In this document: positions 26,020-33,006 of the stretch, piece by piece | Layout: each line of letters begins with the position of its first letter | Position numbering within the stretch: position 1 is the first letter of the stretch | NCBI GenBank assembly: GCA_030700255.1 | Contig: JAUYJN010000030.1 | Location: 1-39,037 of the forward strand | Length of the DNA: 39,037 bases | Direction of reading: 5' to 3' | DNA from: Candidatus Peregrinibacteria bacterium | GTDB lineage: Bacteria > Patescibacteriota > Gracilibacteria > UBA1369 > JABINC01 | Notes under the pieces: model-generated | The model's database searches: none | The model's input: only the letters and a program-made list of their open reading frames with translations | Told to the model about the DNA's origin: nothing | Translations under genes and position numbers: made by a program

Positions 26020-26139
26020 GTACAACAGAGACTTTGCGGTACCGTTCGCCTGCGGCTCACTCCACCAAAATTGGGCGGAGGTAAGGCATGTAGCCATATT
26101 GTATCGCCACCCAACTTCGCAAAGTCCCTGATGTTGTGC
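26020..26139 (+). other. attC-like site of the second cassette
   Basis: GTACAAC (26020-26026) and GTTGTGC (26133-26139) bound 120 bases. ACTTTGCGG pairs with CGCAAAGT, and an inner TTGGGCGG/CCACCCAA pairing is present. The left core of this cassette (GTTAGCC) does not complement GTACAAC, unlike the other cassettes. Confidence 0.6.
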
Positions 26140-26169
26140 GCCATTCTTTAAAACAGCTAAAATAAAAAC

Positions 26170-26793
26170 ATGAGAGTATTCGCAAACGGATTATTAACAG
26201 GTCTGATACTTCAAACGGCAATTGGCCCTGTTTTCTTTTTCATCATTAACCTTGCACTACAAAGGTCGCTTTACGATGGGCTTGTTGCCGTAGCGGCAGT
26301 TACACTCGTAGACTATTTTTACATATCACTCGCAATTCTCGGCATTGGGAAATTGCTCGAAAAAAAGAAAATTAAAAAGGCTTTTGGGATTATCAGCTCG
26401 CTCGTTTTAATTATTATCGGCATTATCATAATCAAAAACATTCCGACAGAAATAGGCACACCAGAACTAACAACAAATTCATCAAGTCTTTTAACAAGCT
26501 TTTCTTCCGTCTTTTTTCTCACAATTTCCAACCCCATGACAATCGTGTTTTTTACAGGAGTCTTTTCTGCCAAAGCAATCGAATACAATTACACAAAACA
26601 TCAACTCTGGATTTTTGGCCTATCGGTAGGACTAGCAACTTTCCTATTTATGGGCTCATCAGTAATTGTATTCTCATTGCTAAAGAAACCCGTGCCAATT
26701 TTGCTAATTCAAACATTAAACGTAATAGTAGGATGTTTGCTTATTTTATACGGAGCAATCCGTTTAAAACCTGTTTTAAAGAACAGCGCCTAA
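26170..26793 (+). CDS. LysE/RhtB-family amino acid exporter, cassette-borne
   Basis: The 207-residue membrane protein has about six hydrophobic helices. It carries the LysE-type N-terminus GLLTGLILQTAIGPVFFFIINLALQ, with the Gly-Pro conserved in the family, and NPMTIVFFTGVFSA in the middle. Members export basic or other amino acids and some toxic analogues. The substrate cannot be assigned. The stop codon lies inside the R'' core of the following attC-like site, so the cassette is packed to the last base. Its ends form a 24-base inverted repeat (26133-26156 against 26771-26794). Confidence 0.85.
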   Translation: MRVFANGLLTGLILQTAIGPVFFFIINLALQRSLYDGLVAVAAVTLVDYFYISLAILGIGKLLEKKKIKKAFGIISSLVLIIIGIIIIKNIPTEIGTPELTTNSSSLLTSFSSVFFLTISNPMTIVFFTGVFSAKAIEYNYTKHQLWIFGLSVGLATFLFMGSSVIVFSLLKKPVPILLIQTLNVIVGCLLILYGAIRLKPVLKNSA

Positions 26794-26930
26794 CAGCGTA
26801 TAGCCGGTTCGGCACTTTTCAGGCTGGCTTTCAGCACAGCCAAAAGTGCCTCTCCCATATTTGCTGGTGATGGCTCACTCCGTTCGCTATTATATCACCA
26901 GCAAACATCGCAAAGTGCGAAACGTTAGAC
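26788..26930 (+). other. attC-like site of the LysE cassette
   Basis: GCCTAAC (26788-26794) and GTTAGAC (26924-26930) both fit the integron consensus RYYYAAC/GTTRRRY exactly. The 143-base interior has a capped stem TTTGCTGGTGAT/ATCACCAGCAAA and a second stem GGCACTTTT/AAAAGTGCC. Confidence 0.8.
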
Positions 26931-27008
26931 CAAATGTCAAAATACTTACCCCTTGCTTTCTATATTGGATTATGTTTTAATTACCATCTATATAATTAAC
27001 ATTATATT

Positions 27009-27263
27009 ATGGAAACACCTAGAAGCTTAGAAGTACCTAGTAATTGGTCCAAGTGTGAATTGATATTTCCAAATCCTAACGCAACTGCACCCATAGCATA
27101 TTTTTTTAACGTTAATCATGGATTAGCCAAAAGAACTGAAGTGAACAAAGTTTCACTAAGTCCTTCGGAAGATCAGGATGGCGCAAAGAAATATCCAGGA
27201 GTTACCTTTGCAACTGATCTTGAGGAACTAGCAAAGCAAGGTGTTGAAGTAGTATTCTACTAA
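27009..27263 (+). CDS. Small unknown protein in a decayed cassette
   Basis: An 84-residue frame begins 78 bases after an attC-like core. A TATAAT (26991-26996) lies just upstream. The product is soluble-looking, with one Cys, and matches no family I know. Its last codons overlap the open frame of the next, start-less gene, so its C-terminus may be a product of a deletion junction. Confidence 0.5.
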   Translation: METPRSLEVPSNWSKCELIFPNPNATAPIAYFFNVNHGLAKRTEVNKVSLSPSEDQDGAKKYPGVTFATDLEELAKQGVEVVFY

Positions 27264-27789
27264 AGCTTACAATAAAGGATTTGCAAACATTGCAGTCGTC
27301 ATTTTAATTGTTGCAGTACTCGGTATTGCCGGATATTTCGTCTGGAGCAATTTGTCACTATCACCTGTTCCAAACGACACTACCGCCGCCACAAATGAGG
27401 TGGATGTAGATTGGCAATTTGTTGATGCTAATTCATTTACACTATCTTTGCCGCCGGGATGGGAATTCAACGAATTGCAGGGCATTGATTCCTATGTCGG
27501 TGAATTTGTCGGTGACGATGCAAAACTCGGTTTTGATTATGGCTGGTATTCCAATCCACTTGCTGACGAAAATGATCCAGACCATACTGTGACTTATGAA
27601 ACTATTGACGGTTACAATGCTAAAATAGTAATTCCAAAAGTCACTGAAGATGGCACAACTGGTGTTTACTTTGCCGATTTAGGGGGAGAAGTTCAAAAAA
27701 CTAGCCTCGAAATATCTGGTCGCGATTTAACGGCATCTCAACAAGAAACTGCCTTAAACATATTTCGCACAATTAAAATTGTAAAATAA
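27253..27789 (+). pseudogene. PsbP-like anchored protein lacking a start codon
   Basis: The frame is open from 27253 to 27789 but has no ATG or GTG before the membrane helix. The first TTG (27352) lies after the helix. The readable protein starts KAYNKGFANIAVVILIVAVL, a single N-terminal anchor common in these bacteria. A PsbP/MOG1-like domain follows with FTLSLPPGWEF, ending ETALNIFRTIKIVK. The N-terminus appears lost at a junction with the 27009-27263 frame. An unusual ATT start or fusion by frameshift are alternatives. It resembles the intact protein at 38050-38637. Confidence 0.6.
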
Positions 27790-27794
27790 ATTGT

Positions 27795-27920
27795 AAGCTG
27801 GGAAAATTTCGTTTAAGCTCAAAGCAATATGAAAATACGTTTAGCAAGAGATGAAGATTATGCAGCAGCCGCTCGCCTTCCATGACTAAAAAGCTTCGCT
27901 AAACAAAATTTTCCCCGCTT
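27795..27920. repeat. Inverted repeat flanking a gene stub
   Basis: Arm 27795-27818 (AAGCTGGGAAAATTTCGTTT and on) matches the inverse of 27893-27920 with only a few mismatches and small gaps. The loop contains an 18-residue frame. TTTGGCTAAC follows the right arm, so this looks like the collapsed remains of a cassette with terminal repeats. Confidence 0.6.
27829..27885 (+). pseudogene. Stub of a GNAT acetyltransferase gene
   Basis: ATG at 27829 opens MKIRLARDEDYAAAARLP then TGA. The string is a typical first strand and first helix of GNAT-family N-acetyltransferases (MKIRLA..ED...). The rest of the gene is missing, and the stub is enclosed by an inverted repeat. Deletion within a cassette is the likely cause. 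The family call rests on only 17 residues. Confidence 0.5.
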
Positions 27921-27922
27921 AA

Positions 27923-27938
27923 TTTGGCTAACGCCAAA
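27923..27938. other. Possible remnant R'' core and small hairpin
   Basis: TTTGGC-TAAC-GCCAAA is a 6-bp hairpin and also contains GGCTAAC, an R''-like 7-mer. Its inverse GTTAGCCAAA resembles the left core GTTAGACCAAA at 26924. No attC palindrome follows, so array 1 seems to end here in a truncated site. Confidence 0.4.
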
Positions 27939-27959
27939 TAAAAAATTTAAAATTTTCAT

Positions 27960-28310
27960 ATGCAATACCTCATTAAAATCATTATCACAGCCATAGTTGT
28001 CATTGGAATATCCGAAATAGGAAAAAAATTCTCACCCATTGCCGCTATATTAGCCTCTCTTCCACTAACATCTATTTTAGCTATGATCTGGCTTTATACT
28101 GATACAAAAGACGTTCAAAAAATCATCGATCTTTCCTCAAATATATTTTGGGCAGTCTTGCCATCGTTAATTTTTTTCCTCATACTTCCAATATTATTAA
28201 AAAATGGTTTTAAATTCAGTATTGCAATGATCGTATCTATAATAACCATGTTCATAGCTTATAGTATATATGTCATTCTATTACAAAAATTCGGAATCAA
28301 AATTTATTGA
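27960..28310 (+). CDS. DUF3147-family membrane protein
   Basis: The 116-residue protein has four hydrophobic helices and the family pattern IIITAIVVIGISEIGKKFSP...ASLPLTSILAMIWLYTDT. Members are small inner-membrane proteins of unknown function. It begins right after the decayed cassette end, in DNA that may itself be accessory, and 109 bases before the DUF302 gene. No ribosome-binding site is strong. Confidence 0.8.
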   Translation: MQYLIKIIITAIVVIGISEIGKKFSPIAAILASLPLTSILAMIWLYTDTKDVQKIIDLSSNIFWAVLPSLIFFLILPILLKNGFKFSIAMIVSIITMFIAYSIYVILLQKFGIKIY

Positions 28311-28419
28311 AGATTTACTTATAAATTATAATGTATTTACTTACTAAACAAATCGTATTAAAGATTATTTTTTGAATTACAATTCAATCATCAATTAAAA
28401 AATTTTAACAACCAAAAAT

Positions 28420-28803
28420 ATGGACTTTGACTACACTCAAACAACAACAAAGGACTTTGATTCATCAGTAAAAAGCGTTGAGGAAGAAATCGCCAAAGCA
28501 GGCATGCGGGTTTTACATATTCATGATGTTCAGAAAACTTTAACTGAAAAAGGGTTTGAAAGAGAACCGTTTAAAATCATTGAATTCTGCAATGCCAAAT
28601 ACGCCAATGATTTTTTAAATGTCGATATTAAAATCGGTCTTTGCCTCCCATGCAAAATCAATATTTATATCAAAGATGGGCAAACATTCATTTCCGGCAT
28701 GCGCCCAATTGTGCTCTCTCAATTTTTTCCGGACGCAGACCTGGGAGAAAAACCGCAGGAAATAGATAAAAAAATCCAGGATATTATCAATAATTCTAAA
28801 TAA
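28420..28803 (+). CDS. DUF302-family protein
   Basis: The 127-residue protein matches DUF302 by VLHIHDVQKTLTEKGFE, IIEFCNAKYANDFLNVD and IGLCLPCKINIY. Cys62, Cys76 and Cys79 (approximate numbering) could bind a metal or heme. DUF302 proteins are often encoded beside copper or redox proteins, and here the multicopper oxidase gene starts three bases after the stop. No signal peptide is visible, so it is probably cytoplasmic. A role in copper handling is inferred from the neighbour. Confidence 0.85.
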   Translation: MDFDYTQTTTKDFDSSVKSVEEEIAKAGMRVLHIHDVQKTLTEKGFEREPFKIIEFCNAKYANDFLNVDIKIGLCLPCKINIYIKDGQTFISGMRPIVLSQFFPDADLGEKPQEIDKKIQDIINNSK

Positions 28804-28806
28804 CCT

Positions 28807-30396
28807 ATGAAAAACAAACTATTATTTTTTGGAATAGCGGCGATAGCGGTAGCAATTATCGGAGGCATTTTCGTATCGAACAACAATACTGCCTCCGGTC
28901 AGACATTTTCAACCGGCATTAAGGGATTATCGTCTGCCGAAAAAACGGAGGTGATAGAACTCAAGGATGGAGACGCGTTTAATCTCACCGCAGGCTTCGT
29001 AAAGAAAAAAATTGGCAATACTGAAGTACGAATGCTTGCCTATAACGGCTCCATCCCCGGGCCGACCCTGAAAATCCCCCAAGGAGTCACGGTGACCGTT
29101 AATTTCAAAAACGATACGGATGTGGAGAATACCATTCATTCGCATGGGGTTCGTATGGCCAACGCCTTTGATGGTGTACCCGATGTGACGCAAAAAGCCA
29201 TTCTCCCCGGCGAATCATTTACCTACACACTTACCTTTCCCGATGCGGGCGTGTACTGGTATCACCCACATATGCGCGATGACTACGCCATTGAGCTCGG
29301 TCTCTATGGAAATTTTGTGGTCACGCCGGAAAGTCCGACCTATTGGAACACAGTGGATCGCGAAGTTGCAGTTTTCCTTGATGACATCTTGATCGAGAAC
29401 GGCAAAATTGCACCGTTCTACAAAGACGGCTCGGATCGAGCACTTATGGGACGATTCGGGAATGTCATGCTCGTAAACGGCGAGACTGATTACACGCTCT
29501 CGGTCAAAAAAGGCGAGGTGATCCGTTTCTATTTCACCAACAGCGCGAACGCCCGGCCGTTTAATCTGGCTATCAAAGGAACAAAATTGAAGCTCGTCGG
29601 CGGAGACAACGGCGCATATGAACGCGAGGAATGGAAAGACACGGTACTCATCACTCCTTCAGAACGTGCTGTTATTGAGACTCGCTTTGACGTCTCGGAT
29701 GAATACGAAATTCAAAACAAGACCCCCAACGGAACGATGCGTCTTGGAAAAATTATCGTTTCAGATGAGTTTATTGCTTCCACAAACGCGAACGTATTTC
29801 AGAAACTTCGTGATAACGACGAAGCCATAGCGATCATTGATTCCTTTCGTCCCTTTTTCGATAAAGTAACCGACAAACACATAAAACTCTCGCTCGATAT
29901 GATGGGTGACAACACGGGCATGATGGGCAACGACACTCATATGATGCCGTCCGGCATGGGCGAAGACCAGATGATGGGTGGCGTACCGGAAGGTGGTATT
30001 GAGTGGGACGACTCGGACAACGCAGGCATGAACGCAATATCCAACACGGACATGGTGACGTGGAAGATTATTGATCAAGACTCCGGTAATGCCAATATGG
30101 ACATTGATTGGAAGTTTAAGGTGGGAGACAAAGTGAAAATCCGCATTACCAACGATGGTAACTCTATGCATCCCATGCAACACCCCATCCACTTCCACGG
30201 CCAACGATTTTTGGTGCTAAATAAAAATAGCGTACCACAAACCAATTTGGTATGGAAAGACACAGTCAATGTACCGGCAGGCGAATATCTGGATATTTTG
30301 GTAGATATATCAAACCCCGGCGTGTGGGTAGCGCACTGTCATATTCTTGAGCACATCGAAGCCGGTATGGTGTTTCCGTTTACAGTCGAAGAATAA
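28807..30396 (+). CDS. Multicopper oxidase with Met-rich insert
   Basis: The 529-residue protein begins with an N-terminal hydrophobic segment (LFFGIAAIAVAIIGGIFVSN), giving export or membrane anchoring. Copper ligands are complete: HSHG (about 110), WYHPHM (about 150), HPMQHPIHFHG (about 454) and HCHILEH (about 510). This is the CueO/laccase layout of type 1 and trinuclear copper sites. A Met/Asp-rich stretch (about 360-395, DMMGDNTGMMGND and on) resembles the methionine-rich insert that takes up Cu(I) in CueO. Likely function is oxidation of Cu(I) outside the membrane. Base composition is visibly more GC-rich than neighbours, a sign of recent transfer. Confidence 0.93.
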   Translation: MKNKLLFFGIAAIAVAIIGGIFVSNNNTASGQTFSTGIKGLSSAEKTEVIELKDGDAFNLTAGFVKKKIGNTEVRMLAYNGSIPGPTLKIPQGVTVTVNFKNDTDVENTIHSHGVRMANAFDGVPDVTQKAILPGESFTYTLTFPDAGVYWYHPHMRDDYAIELGLYGNFVVTPESPTYWNTVDREVAVFLDDILIENGKIAPFYKDGSDRALMGRFGNVMLVNGETDYTLSVKKGEVIRFYFTNSANARPFNLAIKGTKLKLVGGDNGAYEREEWKDTVLITPSERAVIETRFDVSDEYEIQNKTPNGTMRLGKIIVSDEFIASTNANVFQKLRDNDEAIAIIDSFRPFFDKVTDKHIKLSLDMMGDNTGMMGNDTHMMPSGMGEDQMMGGVPEGGIEWDDSDNAGMNAISNTDMVTWKIIDQDSGNANMDIDWKFKVGDKVKIRITNDGNSMHPMQHPIHFHGQRFLVLNKNSVPQTNLVWKDTVNVPAGEYLDILVDISNPGVWVAHCHILEHIEAGMVFPFTVEE

Positions 30397-30438
30397 ATGC
30401 TAGATCACAGAAGATGGATTCTTTTTGGGCTTTTTACT

Positions 30439-30603
30439 CTATTTCTCCTCCTCCATCAATTCATAAGCGATTCCCATGTCTTCGTCTTCAATAGAAGTCA
30501 CTAAATGCACTGCTCCACAGTGTTCGCAATAAAGCATATCATCGATATCATAATCTGATGGGTCTATTTCCATTTCTTCACCACAGTCAAGGCATTTGTG
30601 CAT
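30439..30603 (-). CDS. Small zinc-ribbon protein
   Basis: This frame runs on the minus strand: ATG at 30603 down to TAG at 30439, 54 residues. The sequence MHKCLDCGEEMEID then LYCEHCGAVHLV gives two CxxC pairs spaced for one zinc. The C-terminal half is acidic (SIEDEDMGIAYELMEEEK). It faces the multicopper oxidase gene tail to tail. Such mini zinc ribbons are common and mostly unassigned; partner binding or metal buffering are possible. Confidence 0.65.
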   Translation of the reverse strand: MHKCLDCGEEMEIDPSDYDIDDMLYCEHCGAVHLVTSIEDEDMGIAYELMEEEK

Positions 30604-30741
30604 AATTTTTGATTAAATGATAGCTTCGCTCCCTTATTTCACAAGGCAAGCTCTAAAGCGCCTTGTGTGAAAGTTAAATTGCAAACATATCGGTAAACGT
30701 ATAACGTAAACCTGCCAGCATATTAAGAATTTTTTTTATTA
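30604..30741. other. Intergenic hairpin, possible worn attC
   Basis: TTTCACAAGGC (30637-30647) pairs with GCCTTGTGTGAAA (30660-30672) with a two-base bulge. Downstream, GCAAACATATCGG and AACGTATAACG resemble the 3' side of the attC-like sites (GCAAACATCGCA...GAACGTTA). No clean core pair is present, so this may only be coincidence. Confidence 0.3.
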
Positions 30742-31659
30742 ATGCAAGACCATTTTTCAGAAAAAAATACACCAACAGAGATTAATAGCCCAGGCGAGCT
30801 AAGTGAAAGGCTTTTGTTTTTTATCAAAAGAGAAGACCTGCATACGCTTGGCTCACATAAGCATTTCGCCGCAAGTGTGCAAATAAAAGATATTTCCAAA
30901 AGCGGACTAAAGGGAGGGGTTATTTCAACGTCTGGCAATGCCGGAATATGCCTCATCCACTACGCAAAAGATTCAAACGTAAATATTTATGTACTCACTA
31001 GTGATAAATGTAAGCTTGGAAAATTAGAGATGCTCACAAAGGAGTGTAAGAACTTATTCCTTTCAAAAAATCCAGCAAGGCTAAGTAATTATATAGCTGC
31101 AAAATATGGGCTAAAAAATCTTCGCCCATCTATGGATGATTTGGCGGTAAGTGGTTTTGAAGGTTTAGGGCGAGAGCTCTATGAGCAATACTTAGGACTT
31201 AAAATTAGTGGGAAATTAAATGAATTCTGGAAAGAGATTTATACATTCTCAACTAGCGGAGCTTCTTACATCGGCATGTATAATTCATTCAAAAAACTTA
31301 AAGATGAGGGATTCATAAATACCATCCCAAAAATGCATTGTGTTACCGGCTTCGCCGGCAACCTCGGCTCAAAACATTCATTAAGAAAAAAACAAATAAA
31401 TGAAATTTTAAAATTAACCAATGGCCGGAATATTGAAATCAATGAAGAGGAGCTTATCACTTTTAAAATGGATTTTCCAAAAATCGAACTATCTGAAGAA
31501 AGTTTAAGTGCGATGGCGGCGGCACTGAAAAACAAGGCGGATGAAACGTCGCTTGTAATATCGACAGGTAAAAAATGGAAAATTAAAAATCCGGACTTTG
31601 ATAAGTCAGTTATTCCACGCTTGGACAGTTTTGAGGATTGTGATAGATTGTTCTCTTAA
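30742..31659 (+). CDS. PLP-dependent enzyme, fold type II (TrpB/threonine synthase-like)
   Basis: At 305 residues it is shorter than usual relatives (350-450). FIKREDLHTLGSHKHF near residues 27-42 supplies the Schiff-base Lys (Lys40) in a context close to TrpB (KREDL..GSHK). STSGNAG (about 65-71) is the substrate-binding loop. TFSTSGASYIGM takes the place of the glycine loop that holds the PLP phosphate. The reaction is not known: beta-replacement or elimination on serine, cysteine or threonine derivatives are the family options. The gene lies three bases before an ATP-grasp ligase gene, so the pair probably makes and then joins an unusual amino acid. Confidence 0.75.
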   Translation: MQDHFSEKNTPTEINSPGELSERLLFFIKREDLHTLGSHKHFAASVQIKDISKSGLKGGVISTSGNAGICLIHYAKDSNVNIYVLTSDKCKLGKLEMLTKECKNLFLSKNPARLSNYIAAKYGLKNLRPSMDDLAVSGFEGLGRELYEQYLGLKISGKLNEFWKEIYTFSTSGASYIGMYNSFKKLKDEGFINTIPKMHCVTGFAGNLGSKHSLRKKQINEILKLTNGRNIEINEEELITFKMDFPKIELSEESLSAMAAALKNKADETSLVISTGKKWKIKNPDFDKSVIPRLDSFEDCDRLFS

Positions 31660-31662
31660 AAT

Positions 31663-32922
31663 ATGACAACAGAAAAAATTAAAAATTTATTGAACGAACG
31701 CTTAAATAATCACCTGATTGTATTTGTAGCGAAAGATTTTTCGCGTGGAGTTGGGCTTGAGAAATTTTTGCCAAACTTTGCGATAGTATGCGGTACCGAC
31801 TCAGAAGCGATTGACATAGCAAAGAGCTCAGGAATAAATATTTTTTGCCTCAATGAAGACTCAGAGCCAGGCTCTGAAAATGCAGGGAAAATTTTGGAAT
31901 CTATCGTCTCTCAAGGCTATATCAAAGACCTTCAAAAACAATTAAGCTGCTCAAAAGTTTCAATCCTGACATTTAAAGGAAGTTCAAAAATAGAATTTGT
32001 TTGTAAAAAAAATAATTGGGGATATCTAAATCTCGATGCCAAAACTACGACCTATCTCGAAGAAAAGGCGAATTTCGAAAAACTGCTAAAGGATTATGAT
32101 GGGGCGCTACTCCAAACCCTAAGCGGCAAACTAAAAGATATAAATCCGGAAATTTTACTGGATCAAAGTTTAGAAAAAAAACTGGCAATTCAATTTACTC
32201 ACGGGTTTGCCGGGCAAAGTACGCATTTTGTAAATTATGACGGATTTCAAAAACTTCAAAATGAATTTCCGGAGAAAAAAGTAAAAGTAACTCCATACAT
32301 AACCGGTGAAACTTTAACCCTAAACGGCTGTATATATAACGATGAAGTCTATATCAGCTATCCATTTTTACAAAAAACAGGAGACCCGGAATTCTCACGA
32401 CACGAGGGCGGTACATGCGGAGTAATTTTTGATAAAGAAAGAGTTTTGAAAAAAGTTCCGGAGGAAATGCTTGAAAAAACAATCAAAGCTTCATATGCGC
32501 TTGCAGAAAATTTCAAAAAGCATGGACTCAGAGGTTTTTTTGGATTCGACCTCGTAACTGATGGCAAAGAAGTTTGCCCAATCGAGCTAAATCCGCGCTT
32601 AACTGCAAACATTCATCCATTCACAATTCAGCAAATAGCAAAAGATCTTTCGCCATTTCTACTTTTGCATATTTTGGAATTTCTAAATATAAAAACAGAA
32701 ACCCCTGCAAAAGAACAATATCTAACTCCGCTCCGTGGTGAAACCACGTCACTCCGCAACGTAACAGATACTCCATTTACCCTCAACGAAGCCAAATCGA
32801 CCACTAGCCACACCTTCGAACATTTACTTACAAATCCGGAAATAATAGAAATGTTTATTCTTCTAAAGAATGGGCAAAGCATAACTCCGGATGGGAGGTG
32901 GGGCGAAAAATGGAGCCTATAA
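31663..32922 (+). CDS. ATP-grasp superfamily ligase
   Basis: The 419-residue protein shows ATP-grasp hallmarks: QFTHGFAGQSTHFVNYDGFQ (nucleotide lid region, about 178-197), VTPYITGETLTLNG, and GFFGFDLVTDGKEVCPIELNPRLT with the metal-binding Glu and Asn near residues 290-315. Such enzymes join a carboxylate to an amine or thiol through an acyl phosphate. The first 120 residues are a divergent N-terminal domain. The substrate is unknown; linkage to the upstream PLP enzyme suggests a two-step route to a peptide-like product. Both genes lie between copper genes and RNase J, outside recognisable cassettes. Confidence 0.8.
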   Translation: MTTEKIKNLLNERLNNHLIVFVAKDFSRGVGLEKFLPNFAIVCGTDSEAIDIAKSSGINIFCLNEDSEPGSENAGKILESIVSQGYIKDLQKQLSCSKVSILTFKGSSKIEFVCKKNNWGYLNLDAKTTTYLEEKANFEKLLKDYDGALLQTLSGKLKDINPEILLDQSLEKKLAIQFTHGFAGQSTHFVNYDGFQKLQNEFPEKKVKVTPYITGETLTLNGCIYNDEVYISYPFLQKTGDPEFSRHEGGTCGVIFDKERVLKKVPEEMLEKTIKASYALAENFKKHGLRGFFGFDLVTDGKEVCPIELNPRLTANIHPFTIQQIAKDLSPFLLLHILEFLNIKTETPAKEQYLTPLRGETTSLRNVTDTPFTLNEAKSTTSHTFEHLLTNPEIIEMFILLKNGQSITPDGRWGEKWSL

Positions 32923-32941
32923 AAGAATTTCAACTATTAAA

Positions 32942-32974
32942 TTGCTATAAATTTCTATTCAAGCTATACTTGAA
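32942..32974 (+). promoter_or_regulatory. Promoter of the RNase J gene with overlapping inverted repeat
   Basis: TTGCTA (32942-32947), a 17-base spacer and TATACT (32965-32970) form a fair promoter 33 bases before the ATG at 33007. TTCAAG-CTATA-CTTGAA (32958-32974) overlaps the -10, so a repressor could sit there. Confidence 0.5.
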
Positions 32975-33006
32975 GTAGTGAAAATAAAAATAAATAATAG
33001 AAATGC

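Larger units (their letters stand above)
19018..27932 (+). mobile_element. Cassette array 1 (integron-like, no integrase of its own)
   Basis: Cassette boundaries, cutting after the G of GTT, would be 19019-25273 (restriction unit, 6255 bases), 25274-26133 (secreted protein, 860) and 26134-26924 (LysE, 791). A decayed stretch runs to about 27932. Every gene in it is on the plus strand, pointing toward its attC, as cassette genes do. The first and third cassettes have complementary ends; the second does not, so it may be a fusion or a partial deletion. The last part has no complete attC. Confidence 0.65.
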
